Positions 17,955 through 25,050 of a DNA stretch of 50,385 nt are shown here, one piece after another (the stretch's first letter is position 1; every line of letters starts with the position of its first letter). The stretch lies in NCBI RefSeq assembly GCF_014174305.1, contig NZ_JABEQH010000025.1:1-50385 (forward strand), read 5' to 3'. The position numbers were made by a program, and so were the translations under genes. Under the pieces are notes generated by a model. It was not told the DNA's origin and did not search any database. It worked only from the letters and a program-made list of their open reading frames with translations. The DNA is from Gluconacetobacter johannae (lineage in GTDB: Bacteria > Pseudomonadota > Alphaproteobacteria > Acetobacterales > Acetobacteraceae).

Positions 17955-18176
17955 TCAGGCCGTGGGCAGAAGGTCCGGCGGCGTGTTCTGGACCCGCAGC
18001 CGGATGACGCGGCCCAGCGCGTCCAGGTCGGCCTGCACGCCGGGCATGATGTCGCGGATCGCCACCGTGGCGCGGGCCTGCGATGTCATGTCGATGATCG
18101 TTACGGGGGCTGGCAGGTGTGTCGCCATCAGGGGGCCGGACCCACCCGGGGCCGGATCGACGGTTGCGGCCTTCAT
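17955..18176 (-). CDS. Small hypothetical protein upstream of the MscS gene
   Basis: A 73-residue frame from ATG 18176. The part from VTIIDMTSQARATVAIRDIM to the end looks protein-like, with a plausible coding bias, and may form a small alpha/beta unit. The N-terminal third is Pro/Gly-rich. A later in-frame ATG (at MATHLPAP, about 18128) could be the true start. It ends 13 bases before the MscS gene and probably shares its transcript. I do not recognise a family. Confidence 0.5.
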   Translation of the reverse strand: MKAATVDPAPGGSGPLMATHLPAPVTIIDMTSQARATVAIRDIMPGVQADLDALGRVIRLRVQNTPPDLLPTA

Positions 18177-18293
18177 TGCAGCGGGCCTCCGTGCTGGTGG
18201 TCGGGCGCGGCCGTTGCGGACGTCGCGCCCCCTTCTATCGGAACAGGCTGGCATTGCTGGAGTTTCCGGAAACGGCGGGGCTTCACGGAAGCG

Positions 18294-18986
18294 TTATCCC
18301 GGCGCGGGGGCGGATCGGGGCGGTTGGCGGACATGCGCCAGGAACCATCTGGTCGCGTGATCGACGACCTGGTCCAGCGTGCCGGGTTCCTCGAACAGGT
18401 GGGTGGCGCCGGGGACGATCACCAGGTTGCGTTCGCAGCGCATCGCGCCCAGGGCCGCGCGGTTCAGGGCCAGCACGTCGTCGTCGCGGCCGCCGACGAT
18501 CAGCAGGGTCGGGGCGCGCACGCGGGCCAGCGCGGTGGCGCCGGCCAGGTCGGGGCGGCCGCCGCGCGAGACGATGGCGGCGATGCGCGCCGTATCGGTG
18601 GAGGCCGCCAGCAGGGCGGCGGCGGCGCCGGTGCTGGCGCCGAAATAGCAGATGGGCAGCGCCGCCAGGTGGGCGGCGTGGCGCGCCCACTGCGCGGCGC
18701 CGGCCAGCCGCGCGGCCAGGAGGGGGATGTCGAACACCTTCCGGCGGTCCTGGTCCTCGTTGTCGCGCAGCAGGTCGACCAGCAGGGTGGCAAGCCCCGC
18801 GCGGTGCAGCGCGTGGGCGACATGGGTGTTGCGGGGGCTGAAGCGCCCGCTGCCGCTGCCATGGGCGAACAGCACCAGCCCGTGCGCTTCCGGCGGGATG
18901 CCCAGCAGGCCGATCGTCTCGCCGGCCTGCACGGTGGTGGTCTCGACCGTCTGGAAGGGGCCGTCCGCGTGACAATTGGACTTCAT
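18294..18986 (-). CDS. Alpha/beta hydrolase (dienelactone hydrolase-like)
   Basis: The 230-residue cytoplasmic protein has a complete likely catalytic triad. The nucleophile Ser lies in the elbow CYFGASTGAAAAL (about residue 120). The Asp is in LLIVGGRDDDVLALN (about 173), and the His is in VPGATHLFEEPG (about 205). The oxyanion-side motif GLVLFAHGSGSGRFSPRN is near residue 35. Proteins of this type are often annotated as dienelactone hydrolases or general esterases. The substrate is unknown. ATG 18986 was chosen because the sequence is protein-like from MKSNCHADGPFQ. The region upstream, which stays open a long way, reads as shadow of the opposite-strand SDR gene. Confidence 0.85.
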   Translation of the reverse strand: MKSNCHADGPFQTVETTTVQAGETIGLLGIPPEAHGLVLFAHGSGSGRFSPRNTHVAHALHRAGLATLLVDLLRDNEDQDRRKVFDIPLLAARLAGAAQWARHAAHLAALPICYFGASTGAAAALLAASTDTARIAAIVSRGGRPDLAGATALARVRAPTLLIVGGRDDDVLALNRAALGAMRCERNLVIVPGATHLFEEPGTLDQVVDHATRWFLAHVRQPPRSAPAPG

Positions 18987-19142
18987 TGCCCTGCCTCCGG
19001 CTGGTGGGGGCGTCAACGCCCGTCCGCCGCCGGGGTTTCGCCCGTTGCGGCGCGGGGGCTTCGGCGGCATGGTTGCGGGGTCACGCCGGGGTCGCCCCTT
19101 TGCGGGTGTCGTCCGGCGCATCGGAAAGAAGGGACGCACCCC

Positions 19143-19919
19143 ATGACCGCCATCGACATAACCGCATCCGGCGCATCCGGCGCATCCGGCACGATCGTCG
19201 TCACGGGCGGCGCGCGCGGCATCGGCCGGGCGATCTGCCGGGCGCTGGCGGGCGCCGGCTATGCCGTTGCGATCAATTACGCCCACAGCGCGGCGCAGGC
19301 CGACGAACTGGCGCGGACCATCCGGGCGGCGGGCGGCCGGGCGGCTGCGATCCGGGCCGATATCGGCGATCCGGCGCAGATCCCCGGCCTGTTCGCGGCG
19401 GCCGAGGCGGAGCTGGGCCCGCTGGCCGGGCTGGTGAACAATGCGGGCATCCTGGGCGACAGGCTGCGGATCGACGAACAGACCCCGGCGGGGCTGGCTG
19501 CGCTGCTGGCCGTCAACGTGACGGGCAGCATCCTGGCCGCCGGCGAGGCGGTGCGGCGGCTGTCCACCCGGCATGGCGGCACGGGGGGCGCGATCGTCAA
19601 TATCTCGTCGGTGGCGGCGCGCCTGGGCGGGCTGGCCGGGCTGGTGCCCTATGCGGCGACGAAAGGCGCGATCGAGACCTTCACCAAGGGGCTGGCGGCC
19701 GAGGTGGCGCGCGAGGGGGTGCGGGTCAACGCGGTGGCACCGGGCCTGACGGCGACCGACATGGTGTCGCCGGAGATGACGCAATACGCCGCCGGGGACG
19801 GCGTGCCGATGGGGCGCGTCGGCACGCCGGACGAGATTGCCGCCGCCGTGCTGTACCTGCTGTCGCCGGCGGCGTCGTACGTCACGGGGGCGTCGCTGAC
19901 GGTGTCGGGCGGGCGCTGA
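19143..19919 (+). CDS. Short-chain dehydrogenase/reductase
   Basis: The 258-residue protein is a classical SDR. The cofactor motif TGGARGIG is at residues 21-28, followed by the NNAG motif and the ISS strand with the catalytic Ser. The YAATKGA motif carries Tyr about 170 and Lys about 174, and the end TGASLTVSGG is typical of FabG-like members. The sequence NYAHSAAQADELARTIRAAG after the second strand suggests NADP preference, by family knowledge. The N-terminus has a tandem Ala-Ser-Gly repeat from a GGCGCATCC triplication. It is convergent with arfB, 12 bases away. The substrate cannot be inferred; a sugar or acyl reductase is possible. Confidence 0.92.
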   Translation: MTAIDITASGASGASGTIVVTGGARGIGRAICRALAGAGYAVAINYAHSAAQADELARTIRAAGGRAAAIRADIGDPAQIPGLFAAAEAELGPLAGLVNNAGILGDRLRIDEQTPAGLAALLAVNVTGSILAAGEAVRRLSTRHGGTGGAIVNISSVAARLGGLAGLVPYAATKGAIETFTKGLAAEVAREGVRVNAVAPGLTATDMVSPEMTQYAAGDGVPMGRVGTPDEIAAAVLYLLSPAASYVTGASLTVSGGR

Positions 19920-19931
19920 GGGGCGCGCTGT

Positions 19932-20354
19932 TCAGTCGTCGTGGCGGATGGCGCGGCCGCGCTTGATGTTGGCGCGGTGGGCCTTGCCGTCCAGCCGGCG
20001 CTGGCGGGCGGCGCGGCCGGGGCGGGTGGCGACGCGGAAGGCGGGGCGGTGCGCGGCCTCGCGGATCAGCGCGGCCAGCCGTTCGATCGCGTCCTCGCGG
20101 TTGCGCTGCTGGGTGCGGAAGCGCCGGGCGGTGATGACGATGACGCCGTCGCGCGTGGCGCGGCTGCCCGCGACGTCCAGCAGGCGGGCGCGCACCCGTT
20201 CGGGCAGCGAGGGCGAGCGGGCGGCGTCGAAGCGTAGCTGCGCCGCCGTCGCCACCTTGTTGACGTTCTGCCCGCCGGGGCCGGAGGCGAGGATGTAGCT
20301 GACCTCCAGCTCGGACTCGGCCAGGGACAGTCCGGGAAGGATCGGGATTGCCAT
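19932..20354 (-). CDS. arfB: Ribosome-rescue peptidyl-tRNA hydrolase ArfB (YaeJ)
   Basis: The 140-residue protein has the class I release-factor catalytic motif SGPGGQNVNKV with GGQ at residues 27-29. It also has the basic C-terminal tail (GRAARQRRLDGKAHRANIKR) that binds the empty mRNA channel of stalled ribosomes. No codon-recognition domain is present, which separates ArfB from full release factors. It hydrolyses peptidyl-tRNA on non-stop ribosomes. Length and motif placement match the family. It is divergent from the LysE-type gene (75 bases between starts) and convergent with the SDR gene. Confidence 0.95.
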   Translation of the reverse strand: MAIPILPGLSLAESELEVSYILASGPGGQNVNKVATAAQLRFDAARSPSLPERVRARLLDVAGSRATRDGVIVITARRFRTQQRNREDAIERLAALIREAAHRPAFRVATRPGRAARQRRLDGKAHRANIKRGRAIRHDD

Positions 20355-20429
20355 GCGCGCGGCATAGCATGTCTCGCGCCGCCGCGCGTGCTATCGGTTG
20401 GGGTGCGGAACGGAAAACGGGGGGAACGC

Positions 20430-21062
20430 ATGCCGGGCACGACCAATCTGATCGCTTTCGCGCTGGTGGCGCTGGGCATGGCGCTGACGCCGGGGCCGAA
20501 CATGATCTACCTGGTCTCGCGCTCGATCTGCCAGGGCTGGCGGGCGGGGCTGGTGTCGCTGGGCGGAGTGGCGCTGGGGTTCGTCGTCTACATGCTGTGC
20601 GCCGCGTTCGGCATCACCGCGCTGCTGCTGGCGGTGCCCCATGCCTATGACGCGCTGCGCCTGGGCGGGGCGGGGTATCTGCTGTACCTGGCGTGGCAGG
20701 CGGTGCGGCCGGGGGGACGGTCGCCGTTCCAGGTGCGCGACCTGCCGGCCGACGGGCCGGGCCGGCTGTTTGCGATGGGGTTCGTCACCAACCTGCTGAA
20801 CCCCAAGATCGCGGTCATGTACCTGTCGCTGCTGCCGCAGTTCGTGCAGCCGGGCCATGGGGGCGTGCTGGCGCAGTCGCTGGTGCTGGGGGGCACGCAG
20901 ATCGGGGTCAGCGTCGCGGTGAACTGCGCGATCGCGCTGGCGGCCGGGTCGATCGCGGCGTTCCTGACCACCCGCCCGCGCTGGGCGGTGGTGCAACGCT
21001 GGCTGATGGCCGGCGTGCTGGGCGGGCTGGCCGTCCGCATGGCGCTGGAGGGCCGGCGCTAG
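20430..21062 (+). CDS. LysE/RhtB-family amino-acid exporter
   Basis: The 210-residue inner-membrane protein has six hydrophobic segments. The conserved N-terminal block ALGMALTPGPNMIYLVSRSI and the FVTNLLNPKIAVMYLSLLPQF block mark the LysE/RhtB family, which exports amino acids such as threonine or homoserine. The start is ATG 20430 behind GGGGGAA; an earlier in-frame ATG (20388) would add 14 unlikely residues. A MITE-like element begins 14 bases after its stop. The substrate is not determinable. Confidence 0.9.
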   Translation: MPGTTNLIAFALVALGMALTPGPNMIYLVSRSICQGWRAGLVSLGGVALGFVVYMLCAAFGITALLLAVPHAYDALRLGGAGYLLYLAWQAVRPGGRSPFQVRDLPADGPGRLFAMGFVTNLLNPKIAVMYLSLLPQFVQPGHGGVLAQSLVLGGTQIGVSVAVNCAIALAAGSIAAFLTTRPRWAVVQRWLMAGVLGGLAVRMALEGRR

Positions 21063-21075
21063 GGCGGAGCCCGCT

Positions 21076-21240
21076 AGAGCCTGTCTGAAAATGTGGGCTG
21101 GCGAGCGAGAGCGGAACGTCGTGAAGCGCCCCGGCGTGTGTTTTCGAGCACCGAAGCGGAGCGGCCTTATGGGCCGTGAGCATCGAAGCGCAGAAAACGT
21201 GCGTCGGATCGCCGCCAGCGCGCATTTTCAGACAGGCTCT
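21076..21240. mobile_element. MITE-like non-autonomous element with long terminal inverted repeats
   Basis: The 165-base element is bounded by AGAGCCTGTCTGAAAATG at the left and its exact 18-base reverse complement at the right (end 21240). Imperfect matching continues inward (GCTGGCG against CGCCAGC). TA dinucleotides flank both ends. The inside has further inverted similarity (TGTGTTTTCGAGC against CGCAGAAAACGTGCG), so the whole can fold on itself. It holds no gene. The ends look like an IS5-type element, but no transposase is here. It supplies the first T of the TAA stop of the neighbouring GtrII-like gene. Confidence 0.7.
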
Positions 21241-22640
21241 TACAGGCAGACCAGCACCGCATGGCCCTGAAGGGTGTGGAGATAGCCGCCGACCGGGAAT
21301 TTGGGGGAGAGGCGGCAGTCGGCGGCCATGCCGGGGGCCGGGTCGCGGATGTCCCAGTCGATATTGGCCGTTTCGTGGAAAATGCCCTGGATGGACCATC
21401 CGACCTTGAAGCTGGAATGCGCGTGGGTCGCCGGATCGACCGAGACGTAGACGACTGAGGGATTCCTGTTTTCCAGGGCCACCCGGATGTCACGGGTGAC
21501 CAGGGCGGCGACGTTCATGTCCCACCGGTTCTTCTTGATCTGTTCGGTGAGGAACATGTTGGAGAACATCATGGAGACCAGGGACAGCGCCACCAGCAGG
21601 GCGGTCGCGCCCCGCACGAACAGGCCGGCCATCCCGAACAGCCAGATCGCCGCGAAGCCGATGGCGAAATAGGCCCCCAGGAACATGCGCGCCGTGGGCT
21701 GCCATATGGACAGGCCGACGACGGGGAACAGGATGACGGCGCAGAGCACGGCCGAGGCCATGACCGCCAGCACCGTCAGGCCGGGGTGTGCGCGGCAGGC
21801 CGCGAGGCTGAGCGCCAGAACGGGCAGCAGCAGGAGCACGGCATAGGACGGATGGCCGTGCATCAGCCCTTGCAGCCCGGACAGGGCGTGGGCGATGTCG
21901 TGCCCCCTGCGGGCGAAATCGGCCGGGGACAGCAGCGCGCCGCGCTGGTCCCAGTGATTTTCGCCCGCTATGTTCTTCGTCATGGCGAAGATGATGCCGT
22001 ACAGGACGACGGACAGGGCCGGCACGACGAGATTGCCGCAGGGCACGCGCCTGCCGTCGTGGACCGCCGTCAGGGACAGATAGGCGAAATACAGGACGAT
22101 GACGCTGATGAAAACCTGATAGCAGCCCAGGGACAGGGCGAAGCAGACCGCCGACGCGGCGGCGCAGGCCACATCGCGGCCTTTCTTGAGATGGGCCTGG
22201 TACAGGGACATGCCATACAGCAGCAGCAGCAGGCAGGCCGCCAGGTTGAAGGCCGTCTGGCGATAGCTCAGCAGGGTGGCCATGAGGGGGCTGGCCGCGA
22301 TGAAAAGCCCCGCCGCGGCGACCAGCCCGCGATCGAACTGTTCGGGCACGCAGGCCTTCAGGAGAAAGACGATCAGGGCCGAATAGAGAACAAGAACGAT
22401 TCCGGAAAATCCGAACCCGATATCGAACATGGTCAGATGGATCTGGTTCAGGAGGGATACGATCGACGCCTCGACAAAACGCCCCTGGGAAAAATAGAGG
22501 GACGGAGGGGTCAGGACGCTTCCCGTCAGGAAATCGTCCGGCGTGTAGGCCGGAAGGAATATCTGCCCGAAGCTAAAAAGGGAGATACAAAATACGCCTA
22601 TGAAATAGGCATATGTATCCTTGTTCAGACTTGCAATCAC
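21240..22640 (-). CDS. GtrII-like membrane glucosyltransferase
   Basis: The 466-residue protein has about ten to eleven hydrophobic segments. An early conserved block, FLPAYTPDDFLTG followed by YFSQGRF, places an Asp-Asp pair and Gln-Gly-Arg in the first outer loop. The soluble C-terminal part runs from about residue 385. This pattern fits the glucosyl transferase GtrII family, which adds glucosyl groups to O-antigen or other surface glycans from lipid-linked donors. The start is GTG 22640 behind GAGGG, after an unusually AT-rich upstream region. The MITE-like element supplies the first base of the stop codon, so the insertion may have altered the C-terminus. No gtrA/gtrB partner genes are adjacent. 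Confidence 0.7.
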   Translation of the reverse strand: MIASLNKDTYAYFIGVFCISLFSFGQIFLPAYTPDDFLTGSVLTPPSLYFSQGRFVEASIVSLLNQIHLTMFDIGFGFSGIVLVLYSALIVFLLKACVPEQFDRGLVAAAGLFIAASPLMATLLSYRQTAFNLAACLLLLLYGMSLYQAHLKKGRDVACAAASAVCFALSLGCYQVFISVIVLYFAYLSLTAVHDGRRVPCGNLVVPALSVVLYGIIFAMTKNIAGENHWDQRGALLSPADFARRGHDIAHALSGLQGLMHGHPSYAVLLLLPVLALSLAACRAHPGLTVLAVMASAVLCAVILFPVVGLSIWQPTARMFLGAYFAIGFAAIWLFGMAGLFVRGATALLVALSLVSMMFSNMFLTEQIKKNRWDMNVAALVTRDIRVALENRNPSVVYVSVDPATHAHSSFKVGWSIQGIFHETANIDWDIRDPAPGMAADCRLSPKFPVGGYLHTLQGHAVLVCL

Positions 22641-22765
22641 CCTTCATACCCTCGGAACATGAAATTCATATCTGGTTTTTCGATTTGATTTTTGTTTGAC
22701 AAATATTGCGGGCAGGGCGCTTGCCTTTGGCATGTAACGGTTTGTTGTTTCTCTGTAACGGGACG

Positions 22766-23692
22766 TCACTTGTCAAGCCCGGCCGGCCCCTGCAGATAGT
22801 CGGCCAGGCTTCGCGCCAGATGGTCGAACACGGTCCTGACGCGCCGCATGCGTTTCAGGTCCTCGTGCATGACGACCCACATTTCCAGCGGCAGCGAGAA
22901 CAGGTCGGGCAGCACGGGCACCAGGCCCGGCGCGCGCCGGGCCAGCGGGTGCTGGCAGATGCCGATGCCCAGCCCCGCGCGGATCGCCGCGAGCTGTGCG
23001 ACATGGTTGTCGGTCCGCAGGGCGAAATCGTCACGCGACAGGTCCAGCCCGGCCTGGTTGACCATGGCCAGGTCGCCCGCGGCGCGGTCGGGGCCGATCA
23101 GCGCGAAGCGGGGCAGGTCGGCCAGCCGCGCCGGCAGGCCGTGCCGCCCCACATAGGCGGGGGCGGCGAACAGCCCCAGCGGCACCGCGCCGATGCGGCG
23201 GGCGTGCAGGGCCGTCTGGACCGGCCGCACCATGCGGACCGCGATGTCGGCATCCCGGCGCAGCAGGTCCTCGTTCCGGTTGCCCAGATGGAGTTCGAGG
23301 CGCAGGCGCGGATGGCGGGCGCGCAGGGCGGCGAGCATCGGCGGCAGGATTTCGGTGCCCACGATCTCGCTGGCCGTCACGCGCACCGTGCCGGCCACGC
23401 CATCGGCCGGCCCCGACGCGGCCCGCGCGAACGCGGCGGCGGCCGAGGCCATGGCCGCCGCATGCCCGGCCAGCACCAGCGCGTCGGGCGTGGGCTGCAA
23501 CCCGGCGGGCGAGCGGGTGAACAGCACCGTGCCGATGCTGTGTTCCAGCGCGTCCAGCCGCCGGCGCACGGTGGGCTGCGCCACATGCAGCGCCCGCGCC
23601 GCCGCCGACAGGCTGCTTTCCGTCAGGATGGCGAGGAAGACGCGCTGGTTGTCCCAGTCGAAATGGCTGAGGTCGGAGGGGGCGAGGTTCAT
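22766..23692 (-). CDS. LysR-family transcriptional regulator
   Basis: The 308-residue protein has an N-terminal winged helix-turn-helix (about 12-70; SLSAAARALHVAQPTVRRRL). A linker helix and a periplasmic-binding-like effector domain follow (TVRVTASEIVGTEILPPMLA from about 98). It is divergent from the epimerase gene across 89 bases, the classic layout in which a LysR protein controls its neighbour. The start is ATG 23692, because longer in-frame extensions run into the intergenic region. The effector is unknown. Confidence 0.92.
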   Translation of the reverse strand: MNLAPSDLSHFDWDNQRVFLAILTESSLSAAARALHVAQPTVRRRLDALEHSIGTVLFTRSPAGLQPTPDALVLAGHAAAMASAAAAFARAASGPADGVAGTVRVTASEIVGTEILPPMLAALRARHPRLRLELHLGNRNEDLLRRDADIAVRMVRPVQTALHARRIGAVPLGLFAAPAYVGRHGLPARLADLPRFALIGPDRAAGDLAMVNQAGLDLSRDDFALRTDNHVAQLAAIRAGLGIGICQHPLARRAPGLVPVLPDLFSLPLEMWVVMHEDLKRMRRVRTVFDHLARSLADYLQGPAGLDK

Positions 23693-23720
23693 ACATTTCA
23701 GACTAGCCGATGGACGTGTT

Positions 23721-23752
23721 TTGACAATTCCGTTCAGCCGGCAAATCGGCTG
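23721..23752 (+). promoter_or_regulatory. Putative LysR operator and promoter of the epimerase gene
   Basis: A perfect TTGACA at 23721-23726 is followed by the inverted repeat CAGCCG-gcaaat-CGGCTG at 23735-23752, centred where the -10 of the rightward gene would fall. The -10 itself is weak. A LysR dimer or tetramer on this palindrome could control both divergent genes. Confidence 0.5.
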
Positions 23753-23781
23753 CCCTGTGCCCCGTTCACAGGAGGGCACAG

Positions 23782-24741
23782 ATGAGCACACCCAGCACTG
23801 CATTGATCGTCGGGGCGCGCGGGGGCATCGGCGGGGCGGTCGCGCGCAGCCTGCTGCGCCATGGCTGGCGGGTGCGCGGCCTGGCGCGCCGCGTGCCCGG
23901 CGACGCGCCGGGGATGGAGTGGATTGCCGGCGATGCGATGGATCGGGCGGCGGTGGTGCGGGCCGCCCAGGGCGTGCAGGCGGTCATCCACGCCGTGAAC
24001 CCGCCCGGCTACCGGAACTGGGACACGCTGGTCCTGCCGATGCTGGACAACAGCATGGCCGCGGCGCTGGCCGCCGGCGCGCGGCTGGTGCTGCCCGGCA
24101 ACGTCTATAATTTCGGCCCCGACGCGTTTGCCGACCCCGGCGAGGACGCGCCCCAGCACCCGTTGACGCGCAAGGGTGCGATCCGCGTGGAGACGGAGCG
24201 CCGCCTGCGCGATGCGGTTCCGGCGGGGCTGCGGTCGCTGGTGGTCCGCGCCGGCGATTATTTCGGCCCCGGCGCGGCCAGCAACTGGTTCGCACAGGGG
24301 CTGGTCGGCGGCCGGCGGCCGGTGCGGGCCCTGACCGATCCGGGGCGGCCCGGCGTCGGGCACCAATGGGCCTATCTGCCCGATGTCGCGGAAACCATCG
24401 CCCGGCTGCTGGCGCGGGAGGACGATCTGGAGCCGGCGGCGCGCTTTCATCTGGCCGGGCACTGGGATGCGGACGGGACGGAGATGATCGCCGCCATCCG
24501 GCGGGCCCTGGGCCGGCCGTCCCTGCCGGTCCGGCGGTTTCCGTGGTGGCTGGTGAGCGTGGCCCGCCCGTTTGTGCCGTTCTGCCGCGAGATGCACGAA
24601 ATGCGCTATCTGTGGCGCACGCCGCTGCGCCTGACCAACGGGAAGCTGGTGCGGTTTCTGGGCGAGGAACCGCACACGCCGCTGGATGTCGCGGTCGCGG
24701 CCGCGTTGGGGGATGTGCCAGAGCAAGGGCGTTGCCCTTGA
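23782..24741 (+). CDS. NAD(P)-dependent epimerase/reductase-like protein (atypical SDR)
   Basis: The 319-residue protein has a Rossmann fold with the extended-SDR cofactor motif G11-x-x-G14-x-x-G17 (IVGARGGIGGAVA). It also has VIHAVNPPGYRNW, LVLPGNVYNFGPDAF, RAGDYFGPGAASNW and WAYLPDVAETIARLL. The usual YxxxK is absent at the normal place, as in atypical NAD(P)H-binding members. It starts after AGGAGGGC and is divergent from, and probably regulated by, the LysR gene. The last residues (EQGRCP) are encoded by the first unit of a palindromic repeat cluster, so its C-terminus was probably reset by a repeat insertion. The substrate is unknown. Confidence 0.85.
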   Translation: MSTPSTALIVGARGGIGGAVARSLLRHGWRVRGLARRVPGDAPGMEWIAGDAMDRAAVVRAAQGVQAVIHAVNPPGYRNWDTLVLPMLDNSMAAALAAGARLVLPGNVYNFGPDAFADPGEDAPQHPLTRKGAIRVETERRLRDAVPAGLRSLVVRAGDYFGPGAASNWFAQGLVGGRRPVRALTDPGRPGVGHQWAYLPDVAETIARLLAREDDLEPAARFHLAGHWDADGTEMIAAIRRALGRPSLPVRRFPWWLVSVARPFVPFCREMHEMRYLWRTPLRLTNGKLVRFLGEEPHTPLDVAVAAALGDVPEQGRCP

Positions 24742-24775
24742 CCCACCAAAGGGCGTAGCCCTTTGGAAACCCAGG
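24724..24775. repeat. Palindromic repeat copy A
   Basis: Two stem-loops: AAGGGCGTTGCCCTT, and CCAAAGGGCGTAGCCCTTTGG followed by AAACCCAG. The latter is the reverse orientation of the CCAAAGG hairpin unit in the copies at 24858, 33186, 40391 and 42170. It overlaps the 3' end of the epimerase-like gene. Confidence 0.75.
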
Positions 24776-24857
24776 GTTTTGTGAACGAATGGGATGCAAG
24801 GGTTTCACCCCCTAAGCGCGACAGTAACGCTTCTTTCTTCGCTGTGGGCGAGGGAGG

Positions 24858-24971
24858 TCGGGCGTTGCCCGAACCCACCAGGGCCTGAGGCCCTGGACCC
24901 CGATCATGGATAACGGATTGGTTTCCAAAGGCCTGTGGCCTTTGGCGGGTTTCAGGGCAGCGCCCTGAGAT
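24858..24971. repeat. Palindromic repeat copy B (full length)
   Basis: Four hairpins in order: CGGGCGTTGCCCG, CCAGGGCCTGAGGCCCTGG, CCAAAGGCCTGTGGCCTTTGG and CAGGGCAGCGCCCTG. Constant linkers join them (AACCCA; ACCCCGATCATGGA; GGTTT; CGGGTTT). Nearly the same array occurs at 40391-40505. It is intergenic between the epimerase-like gene and the secreted-protein gene. Confidence 0.85.
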
Positions 24972-24997
24972 TTCTTGCGAAATGCGACCTTCGCGCC

Positions 24998-25040
24998 TAT
25001 GGGGCCGAGGCCCTTGCCGGGTTCGGGCGGCGCCCGACCT
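24998..25040. repeat. Palindromic repeat copy C (partial, inverted)
   Basis: GGGGCCGAGGCCC and GGGTTCGGGCGGCGCCCGA units resemble an inverted, truncated copy of the left half of the repeat family. It sits 11 bases before the stop of the minus-strand secreted-protein gene, so copies A to C together fill most of the gap between two convergent genes and could form a bidirectional terminator. Confidence 0.6.
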
Positions 25041-25050
25041 TCCTGAGGCG

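Noticed and set aside
13106-18007. Very long plus-strand open frame opposite the AsmA-like and MscS genes
   Set aside because: Its product is Gly/Gln/Arg-rich without domains; it is the shadow of two well-supported minus-strand genes in very high-GC DNA.
24724-25040. CRISPR array
   Set aside because: The repeats are self-complementary hairpin units of varying order and spacing, without regular unique spacers or cas genes.
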